DNA of 64,000 nt, from contig CALULI010000002.1 in the NCBI GenBank assembly GCA_944321455.1, positions 62,001 through 126,000 of the forward strand, read 5' to 3'. This DNA is from an uncultured Eggerthellaceae bacterium. Lineage in GTDB: Bacteria > Actinomycetota > Coriobacteriia > Coriobacteriales > Eggerthellaceae. This document shows positions 45,601 through 54,845 of this stretch, one piece after another (within the stretch, counting starts at the first letter, position 1; each line of letters starts with the position of its first letter). Under the pieces are notes generated by a model. It was not told the origin of the DNA. It saw only the letters and a list, made by a program, of their open reading frames with translations, and did not search any database. A program made the translations under genes and the position numbers.

Positions 45601-46213
45601 ACGGCTTTAACTGGCGCTCAACCTCTGCCGTGATGTCATTGACGCGGTTTAAGTGATTGTCCATCTGAGCAAGCTTGCGCTCACTTTTTTGACGGCGTTC
45701 TTTATGCTTGAGAATGCCTGCCGCTTCTTCAATAAGGGCGCGCCTGTCTTCTGGCTTAGAGGACAAAATAGAATCAAGATTACCCTGAGAAATAATGGAG
45801 TTTGTTCCCGTGCCTAAGCCTGAATCATGAAGAATATCAAGCACGTCCATACGGCGAACCACATTGCCATTGACCAGGTATTCACTTTCACCACTACGAT
45901 ACATGCGGCGGCCAATGGAAACTTCATCAAATTCTACGGGTAGTGTGCCATCAGAATTGTCTAAGAGAAGCTCAACTTCGGCAACGCTTACGGGTTTACG
46001 TGCAGATGATCCTGCAAAAATAACGTCTTCCATGGACTGGCCACGAAGATTTTTTGCGTTGCGTTCACCTAAAACCCATAAAACGGCATCAGAGATATTG
46101 GACTTACCGGAGCCATTAGGACCTACGATAGCAGCCAGGCCTGGCTCAAATTTCATAACCGTGCGGTCAGCAAAGGACTTGAAGCCCTTCAAGGTCAGCG
46201 ACTTAAGATACAC
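42617..46213 (-). CDS. smc: Chromosome segregation protein SMC
   Basis: 1198 residues, starting with GTG at 46213. Walker A GPNGSGKSN (32-39), two long coiled coils, a hinge at about 520-670, then LSGGEKSMTAMALLFA and ILDEVEAALDD. It forms the condensin-like ring with ScpA and ScpB. The hinge carries an extra Ala/Thr/Gln-rich stretch (about 573-600) that is not typical. It lies between rnc and ftsY, a classical Gram-positive order. Confidence 0.97.
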   Translation of the reverse strand: MYLKSLTLKGFKSFADRTVMKFEPGLAAIVGPNGSGKSNISDAVLWVLGERNAKNLRGQSMEDVIFAGSSARKPVSVAEVELLLDNSDGTLPVEFDEVSIGRRMYRSGESEYLVNGNVVRRMDVLDILHDSGLGTGTNSIISQGNLDSILSSKPEDRRALIEEAAGILKHKERRQKSERKLAQMDNHLNRVNDITAEVERQLKPLERKAKRALTYKDLAAQLADLKLHVAVDDLRQLQKSWDSAQAQETELTQRVEVARKALTDAEEHLDSLQQQLQTRGIKENNLNETHRRAESSAERLNSTILVLREKRRQAQQDMERFSREVEESKIRYENAHKELASVQQQAEEVKAAFTQAQEALESLDAQHKEQVQQRNGLRRKIETLTAEQRGFVHKIETIQATQEALRENLNERRARAQVIAAHVTDAQARLEAAQAQLETAKQQRETLEQEYDAVRNAERTAREEVGQALSARDSLRAQLDDVRSTLTQTSAERTALEEMERAAESSNPALTWVLDDDHGHADKVLPLSHVVKAQSTVETLVEALLGDDIHALTVKTSAEAKALVHALYDRDVVGEVVLWDAAAAENTAPAANQTASATAQAATQASKGTPLMDLVEIDAGYEAIVATLLGDVVVVDTIDDALALVHSAQQPARFATAQGFIAASDGRMSVIRYSEADKANSALARHRKLEQLRHDEAQYSDRYDDLLEQTNHAEETLRTKQTQSLQYSEQSAQLKGRFDACVLDHENAETTLNDIREEYERLQKDQQENEALLEQSQPDADNLAQEQAALEAKLQQNKEAIAELEKSVSPIQRMVIKLSEQLSQARLEVARLSERSAYADRMVQTRKQEIESATRTDHNAQRGVKQSRALLEDIDPLLKAFGLIDDAARLTALRLEEQSRDAKMSSQGLHAQIAAATRDSREKHDTFDRFTAQMAELRVEKGRLEVQVEAAIKVIVEDCNTSLETAMKLPELEERQERAKADQKVSSLERRIKNLGTINPDAAHDYEQVKERYEYLINQLEDMKVARQALSRIVDAIDNRMKDDFIDTFNQVNDNFSEIFETLFPGGHAFLTLTDPDDLETTGVDVNAQPEGKRVKKMSLLSGGEKSMTAMALLFAVYRIRQTPFYILDEVEAALDDTNLRRLIAYLNTLRHYTQFIMITHQRRTMESADILYGVSMQADGVTKVLSQRLENAQSKEK

Positions 46214-46223
46214 CCAAACCCCT

Positions 46224-47081
46224 TTACTGCTGCTTTTTCATACGAGCACGCTCTGCATGACGACGTGCTTTTTCTTCTGCTTTTGCGGCTTTGATGGCAG
46301 CCTTTGCATCTGCCTTGCGCTTTTTGTCTTTGGAATCCTTCGCTTCAAAAAATGAGCTCAGCACCTCAAGCGCTGATTCTGCTGCATGGCTTTCCGATTC
46401 CTTCTTGGTGCGACCAACGCCGCGCGCAAGCGACTGAACGCCCACAAATACCTGGGTAACGAAGGTTCTGTCATGAGGAGGTCCTTGCGTTTCCACCAAA
46501 CGATACGTTGGCGTAATGCCGTCTTCTTGGAGGCGTTCCTGCAGGACGCTCTTGGGATTTTCAGGTTCTTTTGCCATGTCAGGGCTCATATGAATGAGGA
46601 GCGTGCGCTTGACGAAAGCAGCCGTTGGCTCAAGACCGCCATCAAGGTAGAGAGCAGCTACCAGCGCCTCGTACACATTTTCAAGTGCCGAGTGAAGTCC
46701 GCGGCGACCCGTGCCCCGCTCAGAGGAACCAAAAATAATGATGTCAGCAACGCCAAGACCTTCCGCAACCTTTGCCAGCGAAGCGCCCGATACCAACGAC
46801 ACCTTGATGCGGGTTAACCCGCCTTCATCAAGCTGCGGATATTCATGAAAGGCTGCATACGAAACAATGGCGCCCAAAATACTGTCTCCCAGAAATTCCA
46901 AGCGCTCATACGAATCAGAAATAGAATGGCCTTCTGCCGCCGAAGGATGCGTCAGAGCAGCAAGCAAGACAGAACGATCCTTGAATGAATACTCAAGGAT
47001 GCCCTCCGCTTGATCAAGCTTTGCCTTATGCTCTTCGATTGACGGCACGATGTCCTTTCTCTTTTGTGATCCGACGTTCAT
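46224..47081 (-). CDS. rnc: Ribonuclease III
   Basis: 285 residues, longer than the usual 220-250 because of a Lys/Arg/Ala tail after the dsRNA-binding domain (about 185-250). The signature ERLEFLGDSILG is at 59-70. It cuts double-stranded RNA in rRNA processing. A GTG at codon 12 with AAGGA upstream is an alternative start, since the conserved part begins near residue 15. Confidence 0.95.
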   Translation of the reverse strand: MNVGSQKRKDIVPSIEEHKAKLDQAEGILEYSFKDRSVLLAALTHPSAAEGHSISDSYERLEFLGDSILGAIVSYAAFHEYPQLDEGGLTRIKVSLVSGASLAKVAEGLGVADIIIFGSSERGTGRRGLHSALENVYEALVAALYLDGGLEPTAAFVKRTLLIHMSPDMAKEPENPKSVLQERLQEDGITPTYRLVETQGPPHDRTFVTQVFVGVQSLARGVGRTKKESESHAAESALEVLSSFFEAKDSKDKKRKADAKAAIKAAKAEEKARRHAERARMKKQQ

Positions 47082-47098
47082 ATAATCAACCGTCTAGT

Positions 47099-48103
47099 TT
47101 ACTCGCTTACCTGGGTCTTTGAAACAGCCTGCTCAATTTTTCCCGAAACATCCAAACGAACCGTTTTAGCGGTCATCAAGACGCCATTTTTGATTGCTTC
47201 TTCGTTAGAAGACCCATGGCCTACCAGGCATGCGCCTTTAACACCCAACAGAGGAGCTCCGCCGTAGGTGTCAGCCGAAATGGTGTTTTTCAGTTCGCTG
47301 ATGTTGTTCTTAACAGCAAGACCTGCCAGCTTCGTCTTAAACGAAGACATAAACAGATCCTTCACCGTGCCCAAAAGCACCTTCATGGAGCCTTCGAGGG
47401 TCTTTAAGCACACATTGCCCGTAAAGCCGTCCGTAACAAAGACATCGAACGTACCTGCCAAAAGATCACGGCCTTCGGCGTTGCCAACAAAGTTAGGTAG
47501 GTTTTCCTTTAAGAGCGCATGCGCTTCAAGGGCAAGCTGAGAGCCCTTTGTTTCTTCTTCACCAATGTTGAGCAGGGCAACACGAGGGTTTTTAATATTT
47601 AAGACCTCTTCAGCATAGATGGATGCCATCTGCCCGAACTGAAGCAAATAGGAAGGCTTGCAGTCTGCGTTTGCTCCCACGTCACACATAACGGCGGGCT
47701 TAATAGGTGAAGGAATAACCGTTGCAAGCGCAGGTCGTGCTACCCCTTTGATACGGCCCGTTACCAACGTGGCCGCCGTTAAGCAGGCGCCCGTGGAACC
47801 TGCCGAGAAAAAGCCCTGTGCTTTTTCTTCCTTTACCAAGCGGCATCCAACAACAATGCTGGAGTCCTTCTTCTTACGAACAGCCTGAGCAGGGTGTTCG
47901 TCCATTGCAATTTCTTCGGTGGTAACCTGCGCAATGCAGCGCTCATGATTTTCCGCAAACGGAACTACCACATCTTCTGGACCGCAGAGAATTACTTCAA
48001 TATCAGAGTCAGCTTTAAGGGCGGACGCAACACCTGCCAACACAACGGGTGCTCCTGCGTCACCACCAAGCGCGTCAACAGCAATTGTGACTTTATCTGC
48101 CAT
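47099..48103 (-). CDS. plsX: Phosphate acyltransferase PlsX
   Basis: 334 residues from the ATG at 48103; GGGAG five bases upstream and the conserved IAVDALGGDAGAPVVL start exclude the longer frame. It converts acyl-ACP to acyl-phosphate for phospholipid synthesis. Further family marks are FFSAGSTGACL and VTDGFTGNVCLKT. It lies after a strong terminator behind rpmF, so it probably has its own promoter in the 48104-48289 gap. Confidence 0.96.
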   Translation of the reverse strand: MADKVTIAVDALGGDAGAPVVLAGVASALKADSDIEVILCGPEDVVVPFAENHERCIAQVTTEEIAMDEHPAQAVRKKKDSSIVVGCRLVKEEKAQGFFSAGSTGACLTAATLVTGRIKGVARPALATVIPSPIKPAVMCDVGANADCKPSYLLQFGQMASIYAEEVLNIKNPRVALLNIGEEETKGSQLALEAHALLKENLPNFVGNAEGRDLLAGTFDVFVTDGFTGNVCLKTLEGSMKVLLGTVKDLFMSSFKTKLAGLAVKNNISELKNTISADTYGGAPLLGVKGACLVGHGSSNEEAIKNGVLMTAKTVRLDVSGKIEQAVSKTQVSE

Positions 48104-48289
48104 GCATTCTCCCATCAAATACTGGTTGGTATTAAAAGCGAGCGACACCGAGTCACTCACGGTAAGCGGATTGAAATCACGTTGCGTGCTAAGAGCTCAG
48201 CTGCTCAACGCCCGCGAAGACAACACCGCTCATTCATCATTTTATAGTAGCGAGACTGAGCCTATTTGCCCCTGTCAACTTGCGCTATA

Positions 48290-48324
48290 CACAAAAAAAT
48301 CCCTTGGAAGCCTCCAAGGGATTT
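48290..48324 (-). terminator. Terminator of rpmF
   Basis: A 12-bp perfect stem (TCCAAGGGATTT and complement) with a four-base loop and a seven-T run on the minus strand, 24 nt after the rpmF stop. It separates rpmF from plsX. Confidence 0.9.
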
Positions 48325-48347
48325 GAACTGCAAAAAGAAAGAAATTT

Positions 48348-48527
48348 CTATGCGGTTTGAATAACTTCGCGATCACGATAGTAGCCGCAGTTAGGGCATA
48401 CGCGATGAGGAAGCTTTACTTCGCCGCACTGAGGGCACACGGAGCGTGCTGGTGCTGCGATTTTGTCGTTTGCGCTGCGACGAGCATGGGTACGAGCACG
48501 ACCAGTCTTACGTTTAGGCACTGCCAT
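48348..48527 (-). CDS. rpmF: Ribosomal protein L32
   Basis: 59 residues: starts MAVPKRKTGRARTHARRSAN and has the zinc-binding pairs CPQC and CPNC, then GYYRDREVI. It is a 50S protein. AGGAG lies just upstream of the ATG. It follows yceD, the standard neighbour of rpmF. The plsX gene normally follows directly; here a terminator intervenes. Confidence 0.97.
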   Translation of the reverse strand: MAVPKRKTGRARTHARRSANDKIAAPARSVCPQCGEVKLPHRVCPNCGYYRDREVIQTA

Positions 48528-48633
48528 GGTGTTGATCTCCTTCTAAAACGACAGGGTTAAACCTGAAATGTACGAATCACGCAACAAATTACTTTACCAA
48601 AGAACAATCTTGATAGCAAGGTTTATTCACTAA

Positions 48634-49188
48634 TTATTCATTGTCGAAGTGGTAATTCTTCAGCACAGCAAAAGGATTCATGTCGTCAACATCATCATCT
48701 TTGTTACACGTGCATGTTTCCGTGTTCAAGTTTGCGCCACAGGTAGGACAAATTCCTTTGCAATCTTCTTTGCAAAGCGGAATGTAGGGCATATCAAGAA
48801 CAAGCGCGGCACGAAGCAGGGGCTCAAGGTCAATCACGTGATCTTCGCCAAGCGTTTCGTATTCGTCTTCCTCTTCTTCGGTAAGTTCCCTATCAGAACC
48901 AGGAAGTAAGAAATACCCCTCCACTTCCCCTGTTAAATGATAGTAAGCATCTTCTAAGCAACGAGCACATTCAGTAACCGCATCGCCTTCAACAACGCCG
49001 CCCACGTAAAGCGCTCCACCCGTGTTGCTTATGGTGATATGCCAGTCAAGCGGTGCTTCAAAGCGATACTCGCCAGCATTTTGCGTAATGGATCCAGGCT
49101 GATAGGCTCCGTCAAGCGAAACACTTTCTGCAGGAATAAACAGATTGTCAGGAACCGTAATTACAAGCGAATCCACACTGATCACCAA
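48634..49188 (-). CDS. yceD: YceD family protein (DUF177)
   Basis: 184 residues. The family core ECARCLEDAYYHLTGEVEGYF is followed by a Glu/Asp stretch and a C-terminal zinc-like CKEDCKGICPTCGANLN with CTC. YceD proteins accompany rpmF and are tied to 23S rRNA accumulation in other bacteria. It begins 8 nt after the preceding coiled-coil gene and is followed by rpmF. Confidence 0.92.
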   Translation of the reverse strand: MVISVDSLVITVPDNLFIPAESVSLDGAYQPGSITQNAGEYRFEAPLDWHITISNTGGALYVGGVVEGDAVTECARCLEDAYYHLTGEVEGYFLLPGSDRELTEEEEDEYETLGEDHVIDLEPLLRAALVLDMPYIPLCKEDCKGICPTCGANLNTETCTCNKDDDVDDMNPFAVLKNYHFDNE

Positions 49189-49196
49189 GATAGTGC

Positions 49197-49670
49197 TTAG
49201 CGGCCCTGATTGAGAGAATTAGCGTTAAGACGATCGCGGCAACGACGAACACTGCTCAGTGCCGTATCAAGGCTTTGCTCCACATGGCTAAAGACTTCGT
49301 CAGCAAAATCTTCTGCACCAGCACGCGTCTGGCGTTCAAGCTCACGAGCTTCTGCCATGATGGTGTCTGCCTGCTGCTGAGAGATGCGAACAATTTCCTG
49401 TTCGCTTGCAATGGTAATAGCCTGACTACGAGCATCTTCAATCAAGCGGCTAGCCTGAGCCTCCGCTTCATCAAGAAGTGCCTGACGTTCACGAATAACC
49501 TGACGTGCCTGAGCGAATTCACTAGGAAATGTGTCGCGAATTTCATCAAGAATTTCAAAAGCAGCCTGAGCGTCAACCTGCCTTAAACCATTCTTACCGA
49601 AAACCGGCTTTGAATCCTCAATGAGAACTGAAAGTTCCTCGACAAGATTCAATACTCCTGTTTCGTCCAT
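49197..49670 (-). CDS. DivIVA-like coiled-coil protein
   Basis: 157 residues from the ATG at 49670, chosen because GGAAGG is six bases upstream; the frame extends ten codons further. A short N-terminal region (LVEELSVLIEDSKPVF) precedes a long helical Glu/Ala/Gln-rich domain, as in DivIVA/SepIVA-type or ATP synthase subunit b-like proteins. It lies between coaD and yceD. A role in cell pole or division organisation is a guess from shape. Confidence 0.75.
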   Translation of the reverse strand: MDETGVLNLVEELSVLIEDSKPVFGKNGLRQVDAQAAFEILDEIRDTFPSEFAQARQVIRERQALLDEAEAQASRLIEDARSQAITIASEQEIVRISQQQADTIMAEARELERQTRAGAEDFADEVFSHVEQSLDTALSSVRRCRDRLNANSLNQGR

Positions 49671-49837
49671 ATTCATCCTTCCAAATCGTGCACTAAGCAC
49701 GAACTAACCAGATCAGTCTATAAGTGTATCAAAAAAATACCATACCCGAAAAATTAGACACATCAAGACCATGACCCGAACAGTCTTTGTTCAAAATTTG
49801 AAGCGTTGGGGCCCCGCGTTGAGGGTTGCCGCAAGCG

Positions 49838-50359
49838 CTATTTAATGTTGGTTGAACCGTGCTTTTCTGCCAAAGCGTACGCTTCGCTGAAGTGTGCACG
49901 CAGCTCTTTTTCTACACATGCAGGCACAAAACCCGTTAAGCTGCCGCCCATTGATGCCATTTCGCGCACGATAGATGACGAAAGATACATGTACTTAGGA
50001 GGCGACATGATAAAAAACGTCTCAAGGTTTCGGTTCAATTCATAATTGAGAGCCGTCATCTGGAATTCGTATTCGAAGTCCGTAATAGCGCGCAAGCCCT
50101 TAACAACCGCGTGAGCGTCATAGTCGCGAGCCAAATCAACCAGCAGGCCGTCAAACGAAATAACACGAACGTTAGCGAATTCAGCCGTTGCTTCCTTGCA
50201 CAGGCGAACGCGCGTCTCTTGATCAAACAGAGGATTTTTCTTAACCGATGCCGCTACCGCGACAACAACATCATCAAAAATGAGCGATGCACGCTTGATG
50301 ACATCCACATGACCTGCCGTGATGGGGTCAAAGGTGCCTGGTACAATTGCGCGTTTCAT
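49838..50359 (-). CDS. coaD: Phosphopantetheine adenylyltransferase
   Basis: 173 residues. The nucleotidyltransferase motif GTFDPITAGHVDVI (His17) and the C-terminal YMYLSSSIVREMA are diagnostic. It makes dephospho-CoA from phosphopantetheine and ATP. The ATG overlaps the rsmD stop (ATGA). Confidence 0.97.
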   Translation of the reverse strand: MKRAIVPGTFDPITAGHVDVIKRASLIFDDVVVAVAASVKKNPLFDQETRVRLCKEATAEFANVRVISFDGLLVDLARDYDAHAVVKGLRAITDFEYEFQMTALNYELNRNLETFFIMSPPKYMYLSSSIVREMASMGGSLTGFVPACVEKELRAHFSEAYALAEKHGSTNIK

Positions 50360-50937
50360 TCGCCATCCTTTCTAGCCAAGACAACTGAGGTGTCTCCATA
50401 GTCCTTAGCCGTAACCATGACATACGTGTGTGCACTCAAAACCGAGAGCACGTGTTCTTTATCTTTACGAGCGAACTCATAAATTATAAGCGCATTTTGG
50501 GTAATCAGATGAAACTGATCTAATTCATCTATAAACCGTATTACATCCTCGGCGTCAAATGCGTAGGGCGGATCAAGAAAAACAAGATCGAACGGACTGC
50601 TCTGGAGGGTACGCGGCAGAGAAAAGGTGTCGCCTCGATACAGCGACCACGCGTCGTGATTAATGTTGAGGCTTTTCACGTTGCCCTGAATGACCGCCTG
50701 TGCAGGGCGCGCTTGGTCAGCGAACAGCACAAACGATGCACCGCGACTGAGCGCTTCAATACCAAGCGACCCACTTCCCGCAAACGCATCCAGCACGCGA
50801 GCGCCTTCCAAATCCCCGTAGTGAGAGCGTACGCTACTCATGAGCGCCTCTTTAACGCGATCCGTTGTGGGGCGCGTGGCATCACCCTTGAGGGTTTTTA
50901 GGGAACGACCGCGATACTGACCTGCTATAACTCTCAT
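50356..50937 (-). CDS. rsmD: 16S rRNA (guanine966-N2)-methyltransferase
   Basis: 193 residues. Starts RVIAGQYRGRSLKTL, has VLDAFAGSGSLGIEALSRGA for SAM binding and VFLDPPYAF as the catalytic motif. It methylates G966 of 16S rRNA. It starts 3 nt after the recG stop and overlaps coaD, the usual recG-rsmD-coaD order. Confidence 0.95.
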   Translation of the reverse strand: MRVIAGQYRGRSLKTLKGDATRPTTDRVKEALMSSVRSHYGDLEGARVLDAFAGSGSLGIEALSRGASFVLFADQARPAQAVIQGNVKSLNINHDAWSLYRGDTFSLPRTLQSSPFDLVFLDPPYAFDAEDVIRFIDELDQFHLITQNALIIYEFARKDKEHVLSVLSAHTYVMVTAKDYGDTSVVLARKDGE

Positions 50938-50940
50938 AGA

Positions 50941-53136
50941 TCACCGCTCCTTTACCACGAGTCGTTTTTCCTGGCGCACCAAGGAACGCTCTTCAGCACT
51001 AAACCCACGTCCATGAAGAAAATCATACGCATCTTGGTGAGCGGTTTCGATTACCGCTTTATCGCGAATCACGTTAACGAGCTTGAGTGTTGAAGCGCCA
51101 TGCTGACGATCCCCAAAGATGTCGCCTTCTTTGCGAAGGGACAAGTCATACTCTGAGAGCGCAAAGCCGTCTTCGGTGGCTTCCATCATGCGAAGGCGCT
51201 CCAGTGAATCAGGGGCTTTTGAGCGCGATACCAAAAATACCCGACCAGGCTTTGTGCCACGACCAACGCGTCCGCGTAACTGATGAAGCTGCGCTAAGCC
51301 AAAGCGGTCGGCATCTTCAATAATCATCACGGTTGCATTGGACACATCAACACCAACTTCAACCACCGTGGTAGAAACTAAAATATCAATGGCTCCGTCG
51401 CGGAATTGCTGCATGATATTGTCTTTTTCCTGAGAAGTTAACTTGCCGTGCAACAGGCCCACCTTCGCCTGAGGAAACACCTGGTTTTGCAAAATTTCAG
51501 CATGCTGGGTAGCAGCACGAAGCGGAGCAGAAAGACTCTCAGATTCCATTCCCCACTCCACGGCAGCATATTCAACGTGAGACACATCATCTTCGCGGGC
51601 GTCTTCGTCTTGTTCGTCTGCGTCAAAGGAAATGCCAATAAGCGGACAAATGATATATGCCTGCTCTCCCCGCTCAAGCGCTTCGCGTACGGCATCATAG
51701 GCAAAGCCCTCTTCGCTGAAGTGACACACCTTTGTGGTGCGCGTGCCACGACTACCTTCAAGGGGCTTGAGATAGGAAATACTTTGATTGCCGTAGAGCG
51801 TCAGTGCAAGGGAGCGCGGAATAGGAGTTGCCGTCATGGAGAGCACATCCGCACCAGGAGCCTTTTCCAAGAGGGCTTCACGCTGATGCACACCAAAGCG
51901 CTGCTGTTCGTCTATGCAGACAAACGATGCCTGAGCAAATTCCACATCGTCTTCTATAAGCGCATGGGTGCCAAACAATACGCCTAGCGATCCACTACGC
52001 GCTTGCGAGAGAATCTTCGCACGTTCAGCTGCAGTAGTAGTACCCGTCAGAATAGCCCACGAAATACCCAGTGCCTCTAAAAAGGGGCCGAGGGCTTGAC
52101 CGTACTGGCGGACGAGCACTTCCGTCGGGCCCATCATGACGGCTTGATAGCCTGATGCGGCAGCCGCCACCAAGCCAAATGCGGCGACGATGGTTTTACC
52201 CGTACCAACATCACCTAACAAGAAGTGATTCATCGGAAACAAATCGGCCATGCGTAAAAACATATCTGCAATTGCTGCTTCTTGGTCCTCAGTCAACGTA
52301 AAAGGCAGCAACCCCTTAAAAGCGGCAATGGTGTCGTTTGTCACATCGTGAACAAAAGGATCATGAGCTAAGGCACGAACCTCTTCGGCCTCCATCAAGC
52401 CAAGCTGCACATGGAATAGCTCTTCGTAGATCAGCCTGCGTTTGGCCTGCGCAACTTCTTCCATCGAATGAGGTGCGTGGATGGACCGCCATGCGGAAAA
52501 GCGCGAATAGAGATTGTAACGGCTGCGCAGCGAAACAGGCAACGGATCGTAGACACCCTGCACCTGGGCTAAGGCCTGGTGAATTATACGGCGCAAAAGA
52601 GTCTGCGAAAGCGAAGCGTTGCTGGGATAGACAGGGACGATCAATCCTTCAAAATCATCATGAGGATCAACAGACTCCAAGTAAGGATTCTTCATGCGCT
52701 TAAAACCATAGTTGAATTCAACCTTGCCCGATACGCGCAACAGCATTCCTGGTTTCAGCTGGTCAGCAAGCCACGGCTGGTTGAAGCAGGTGATTATCAT
52801 GATGCCGCTTTGGTCCACCAGCGAAATTTCAACCAGGGTCAACCGTGGGCGCGGTTCTTTCTTTTTTAATTCATAGACCGAACCAACAATGGTGCACTGC
52901 TGCCCTATGGTGGCGTGCAGCGTGTCCGTCACCGTAGACATATCAATATAGCGACGCGGAAAATGATTGAGCAAATCACGAACGGTCACAACGCCCAATG
53001 ATTGCAGAGCCGCTTCGCGTTTGTCGCTCACGTTCTTAAGAACCGAAACAGGAGAATCAAGGTATGAAGTAATAGAAAAGCGGTCAGGAATTGCTTCCTG
53101 ATCCGCTTGAGAAGTCATGCTGTGTGATGCGCTCAC
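50941..53136 (-). CDS. recG: ATP-dependent DNA helicase RecG
   Basis: 731 residues, the first codon GTG. A wedge OB domain (about 60-190) precedes helicase motifs LLGDVGTGKT, CIDEQQRFGVHQRE and MTATPIPRSLALT, then VVEVGVDVSNATVM and LHQLRGRVGRG. It regresses stalled forks and resolves branched DNA. An internal ATG at codon 7 is an alternative start. It follows the DAK2-family gene by 25 nt. Confidence 0.96.
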   Translation of the reverse strand: MSASHSMTSQADQEAIPDRFSITSYLDSPVSVLKNVSDKREAALQSLGVVTVRDLLNHFPRRYIDMSTVTDTLHATIGQQCTIVGSVYELKKKEPRPRLTLVEISLVDQSGIMIITCFNQPWLADQLKPGMLLRVSGKVEFNYGFKRMKNPYLESVDPHDDFEGLIVPVYPSNASLSQTLLRRIIHQALAQVQGVYDPLPVSLRSRYNLYSRFSAWRSIHAPHSMEEVAQAKRRLIYEELFHVQLGLMEAEEVRALAHDPFVHDVTNDTIAAFKGLLPFTLTEDQEAAIADMFLRMADLFPMNHFLLGDVGTGKTIVAAFGLVAAAASGYQAVMMGPTEVLVRQYGQALGPFLEALGISWAILTGTTTAAERAKILSQARSGSLGVLFGTHALIEDDVEFAQASFVCIDEQQRFGVHQREALLEKAPGADVLSMTATPIPRSLALTLYGNQSISYLKPLEGSRGTRTTKVCHFSEEGFAYDAVREALERGEQAYIICPLIGISFDADEQDEDAREDDVSHVEYAAVEWGMESESLSAPLRAATQHAEILQNQVFPQAKVGLLHGKLTSQEKDNIMQQFRDGAIDILVSTTVVEVGVDVSNATVMIIEDADRFGLAQLHQLRGRVGRGTKPGRVFLVSRSKAPDSLERLRMMEATEDGFALSEYDLSLRKEGDIFGDRQHGASTLKLVNVIRDKAVIETAHQDAYDFLHGRGFSAEERSLVRQEKRLVVKER

Positions 53137-53161
53137 TGTGTCAGCACCCGATTACGCGTTC

Positions 53162-54790
53162 TTATTCAACCGAAAGAATGATTGGATAGAGAGGCTGCTC
53201 ACCGCGATTTGCATCAATTTCAAGATCTTCGAATTCCTCTTCAATTTGAGCAACAAGAGCATCAAAGTCTTCGTCGGAATAATCGCAGCCAGCCAAGATG
53301 GTCAGCGTGTCGGCAAAGTCTGCATCCATAACGTGGAGCAAATTAATGGTTGCCTTTTCAATTGAGTTGCTAACCACTTCGATGGATCCGTCAGCAATAC
53401 CAATAACGTCGCCGTCATGGATAGGACCACCGTGAGCATCTTTTGCATCTTTAATGGCGTAGGTGATTTCGCCTGTTTTAACGTCTTCAAGTGCTTCGGT
53501 CATTTCAGCTACGTTTTCTTCAAGGGAAGCATCCTCATCAAAGGCAAACATGACCGAGAACGATTCAGGAACACTTTTCGTAGGAACAATACCGCATGGC
53601 TTTTCAGAAACTTCAGCGCAGCTTTGAGAAGCCATGATGATGTTGCTGTTGTTAGGGAAAATGATGACGCTTTCTGCGTTGACCTTGTTAACAGCATCAA
53701 GCAGGTCCTTGGTGGAAGGATTCATGGTCTGACCACCAGAAACAACCACATCAACGCCTAAGCTTTCAAGAATGCGCGCATTGCCTTCACCAGCAGCAAC
53801 CGCAACAAAACCAATAGGCTTTGGCTCTTCGGTCTGTTCAGCTTCAATTTTTGCCGTGCGTTCTTCGCTTTGAAGCTTCATGTTGTGAATGAAAACCTCA
53901 GAGATTTGACCGCGCTGGAGGAAGTAAGCCAAAACCTGATCAGGATGGTTAGAGTGAACGTGAACCTTGAACTTAGGATTGCTGCCAACGCACAATTCGC
54001 AGTCACCCATGGTAGACAGGAAGTTGAGGGCCTCTTCGGCGTTTAACGTATCAGAATCAACCAGGAATTCGTTGCAGTACATGTAGGCAGAGCCTTCCCA
54101 GTCGTTGATCTGTTCAATTTCAACCTTAGGAGCTTCTGCTGGAATGGTTACGAATTCTTCGCCAACCGTTTCTGAACGGCCCGTTAAAGCAGCCACAAAC
54201 GAATCAATGAAAATTGCCAAACCAAAACCGCCAGCGTCAACAACGCCGTTTTCACGCAAAACAGGCAGAAGTTCAGGCGTACGCTGAACTGAAGCGTAGG
54301 ATTCGGAAACAATAAACTGCATTGCCTCTTCCAAATCCATCTTCTTCTTGCGTGCCTTTTTCGCAGCAGCTGCCGTGTCATGCAAAACGGTAAGAATGGT
54401 GCCTTCAACTGGCTTGCGAACTGCCTTAAAAGCAACTTCTACAGCAGAGGCGAACGCATCATCAATGGCAACAACATCAAATTCATCATGACCTTCAAAC
54501 CCTTCGCAGAAACCGCGAAGAATCTGAGAGGTAATAACGCCTGAGTTGCCGCGTGCGCCCATGAGTGCGCCCGTGGTAATAGCATGGCGACGGTCAACCG
54601 AGGTTGCTCCCGCAGGAAGCTTAGAGAGATGTTCGACAACCGTAGCAAGCGTCAATGACATATTGGTACCCGTGTCACCATCGGGGACAGGGAAAACATT
54701 TAAACGGTTTATTTCTTCCTTGCGTTTGTCGAGGGTCCTTGCAGCAACAATAATCGCGTTAACGACATCGTTAGACGTGTAATTGCTCAT
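53162..54790 (-). CDS. DAK2-domain protein, FakA-like fatty acid kinase
   Basis: 542 residues. The N-terminal DAK2 ATP-binding domain has NRLNVFPVPDGDTGTNMS and GARGNSGVITSQILRGF; a middle domain has KFKVHVHSNHPDQVLAY; the C-terminal domain resembles DegV-like regulators. FakA phosphorylates fatty acids bound to FakB proteins. No fakB is in the window. It follows asp23, as in the Firmicutes asp23-fakA-recG order. Confidence 0.92.
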   Translation of the reverse strand: MSNYTSNDVVNAIIVAARTLDKRKEEINRLNVFPVPDGDTGTNMSLTLATVVEHLSKLPAGATSVDRRHAITTGALMGARGNSGVITSQILRGFCEGFEGHDEFDVVAIDDAFASAVEVAFKAVRKPVEGTILTVLHDTAAAAKKARKKKMDLEEAMQFIVSESYASVQRTPELLPVLRENGVVDAGGFGLAIFIDSFVAALTGRSETVGEEFVTIPAEAPKVEIEQINDWEGSAYMYCNEFLVDSDTLNAEEALNFLSTMGDCELCVGSNPKFKVHVHSNHPDQVLAYFLQRGQISEVFIHNMKLQSEERTAKIEAEQTEEPKPIGFVAVAAGEGNARILESLGVDVVVSGGQTMNPSTKDLLDAVNKVNAESVIIFPNNSNIIMASQSCAEVSEKPCGIVPTKSVPESFSVMFAFDEDASLEENVAEMTEALEDVKTGEITYAIKDAKDAHGGPIHDGDVIGIADGSIEVVSNSIEKATINLLHVMDADFADTLTILAGCDYSDEDFDALVAQIEEEFEDLEIDANRGEQPLYPIILSVE

Positions 54791-54845
54791 AATTGTGTTT
54801 TCTCCTTGAAAGCAGACGAATATACCGAGTGATCAACTGGTTGTC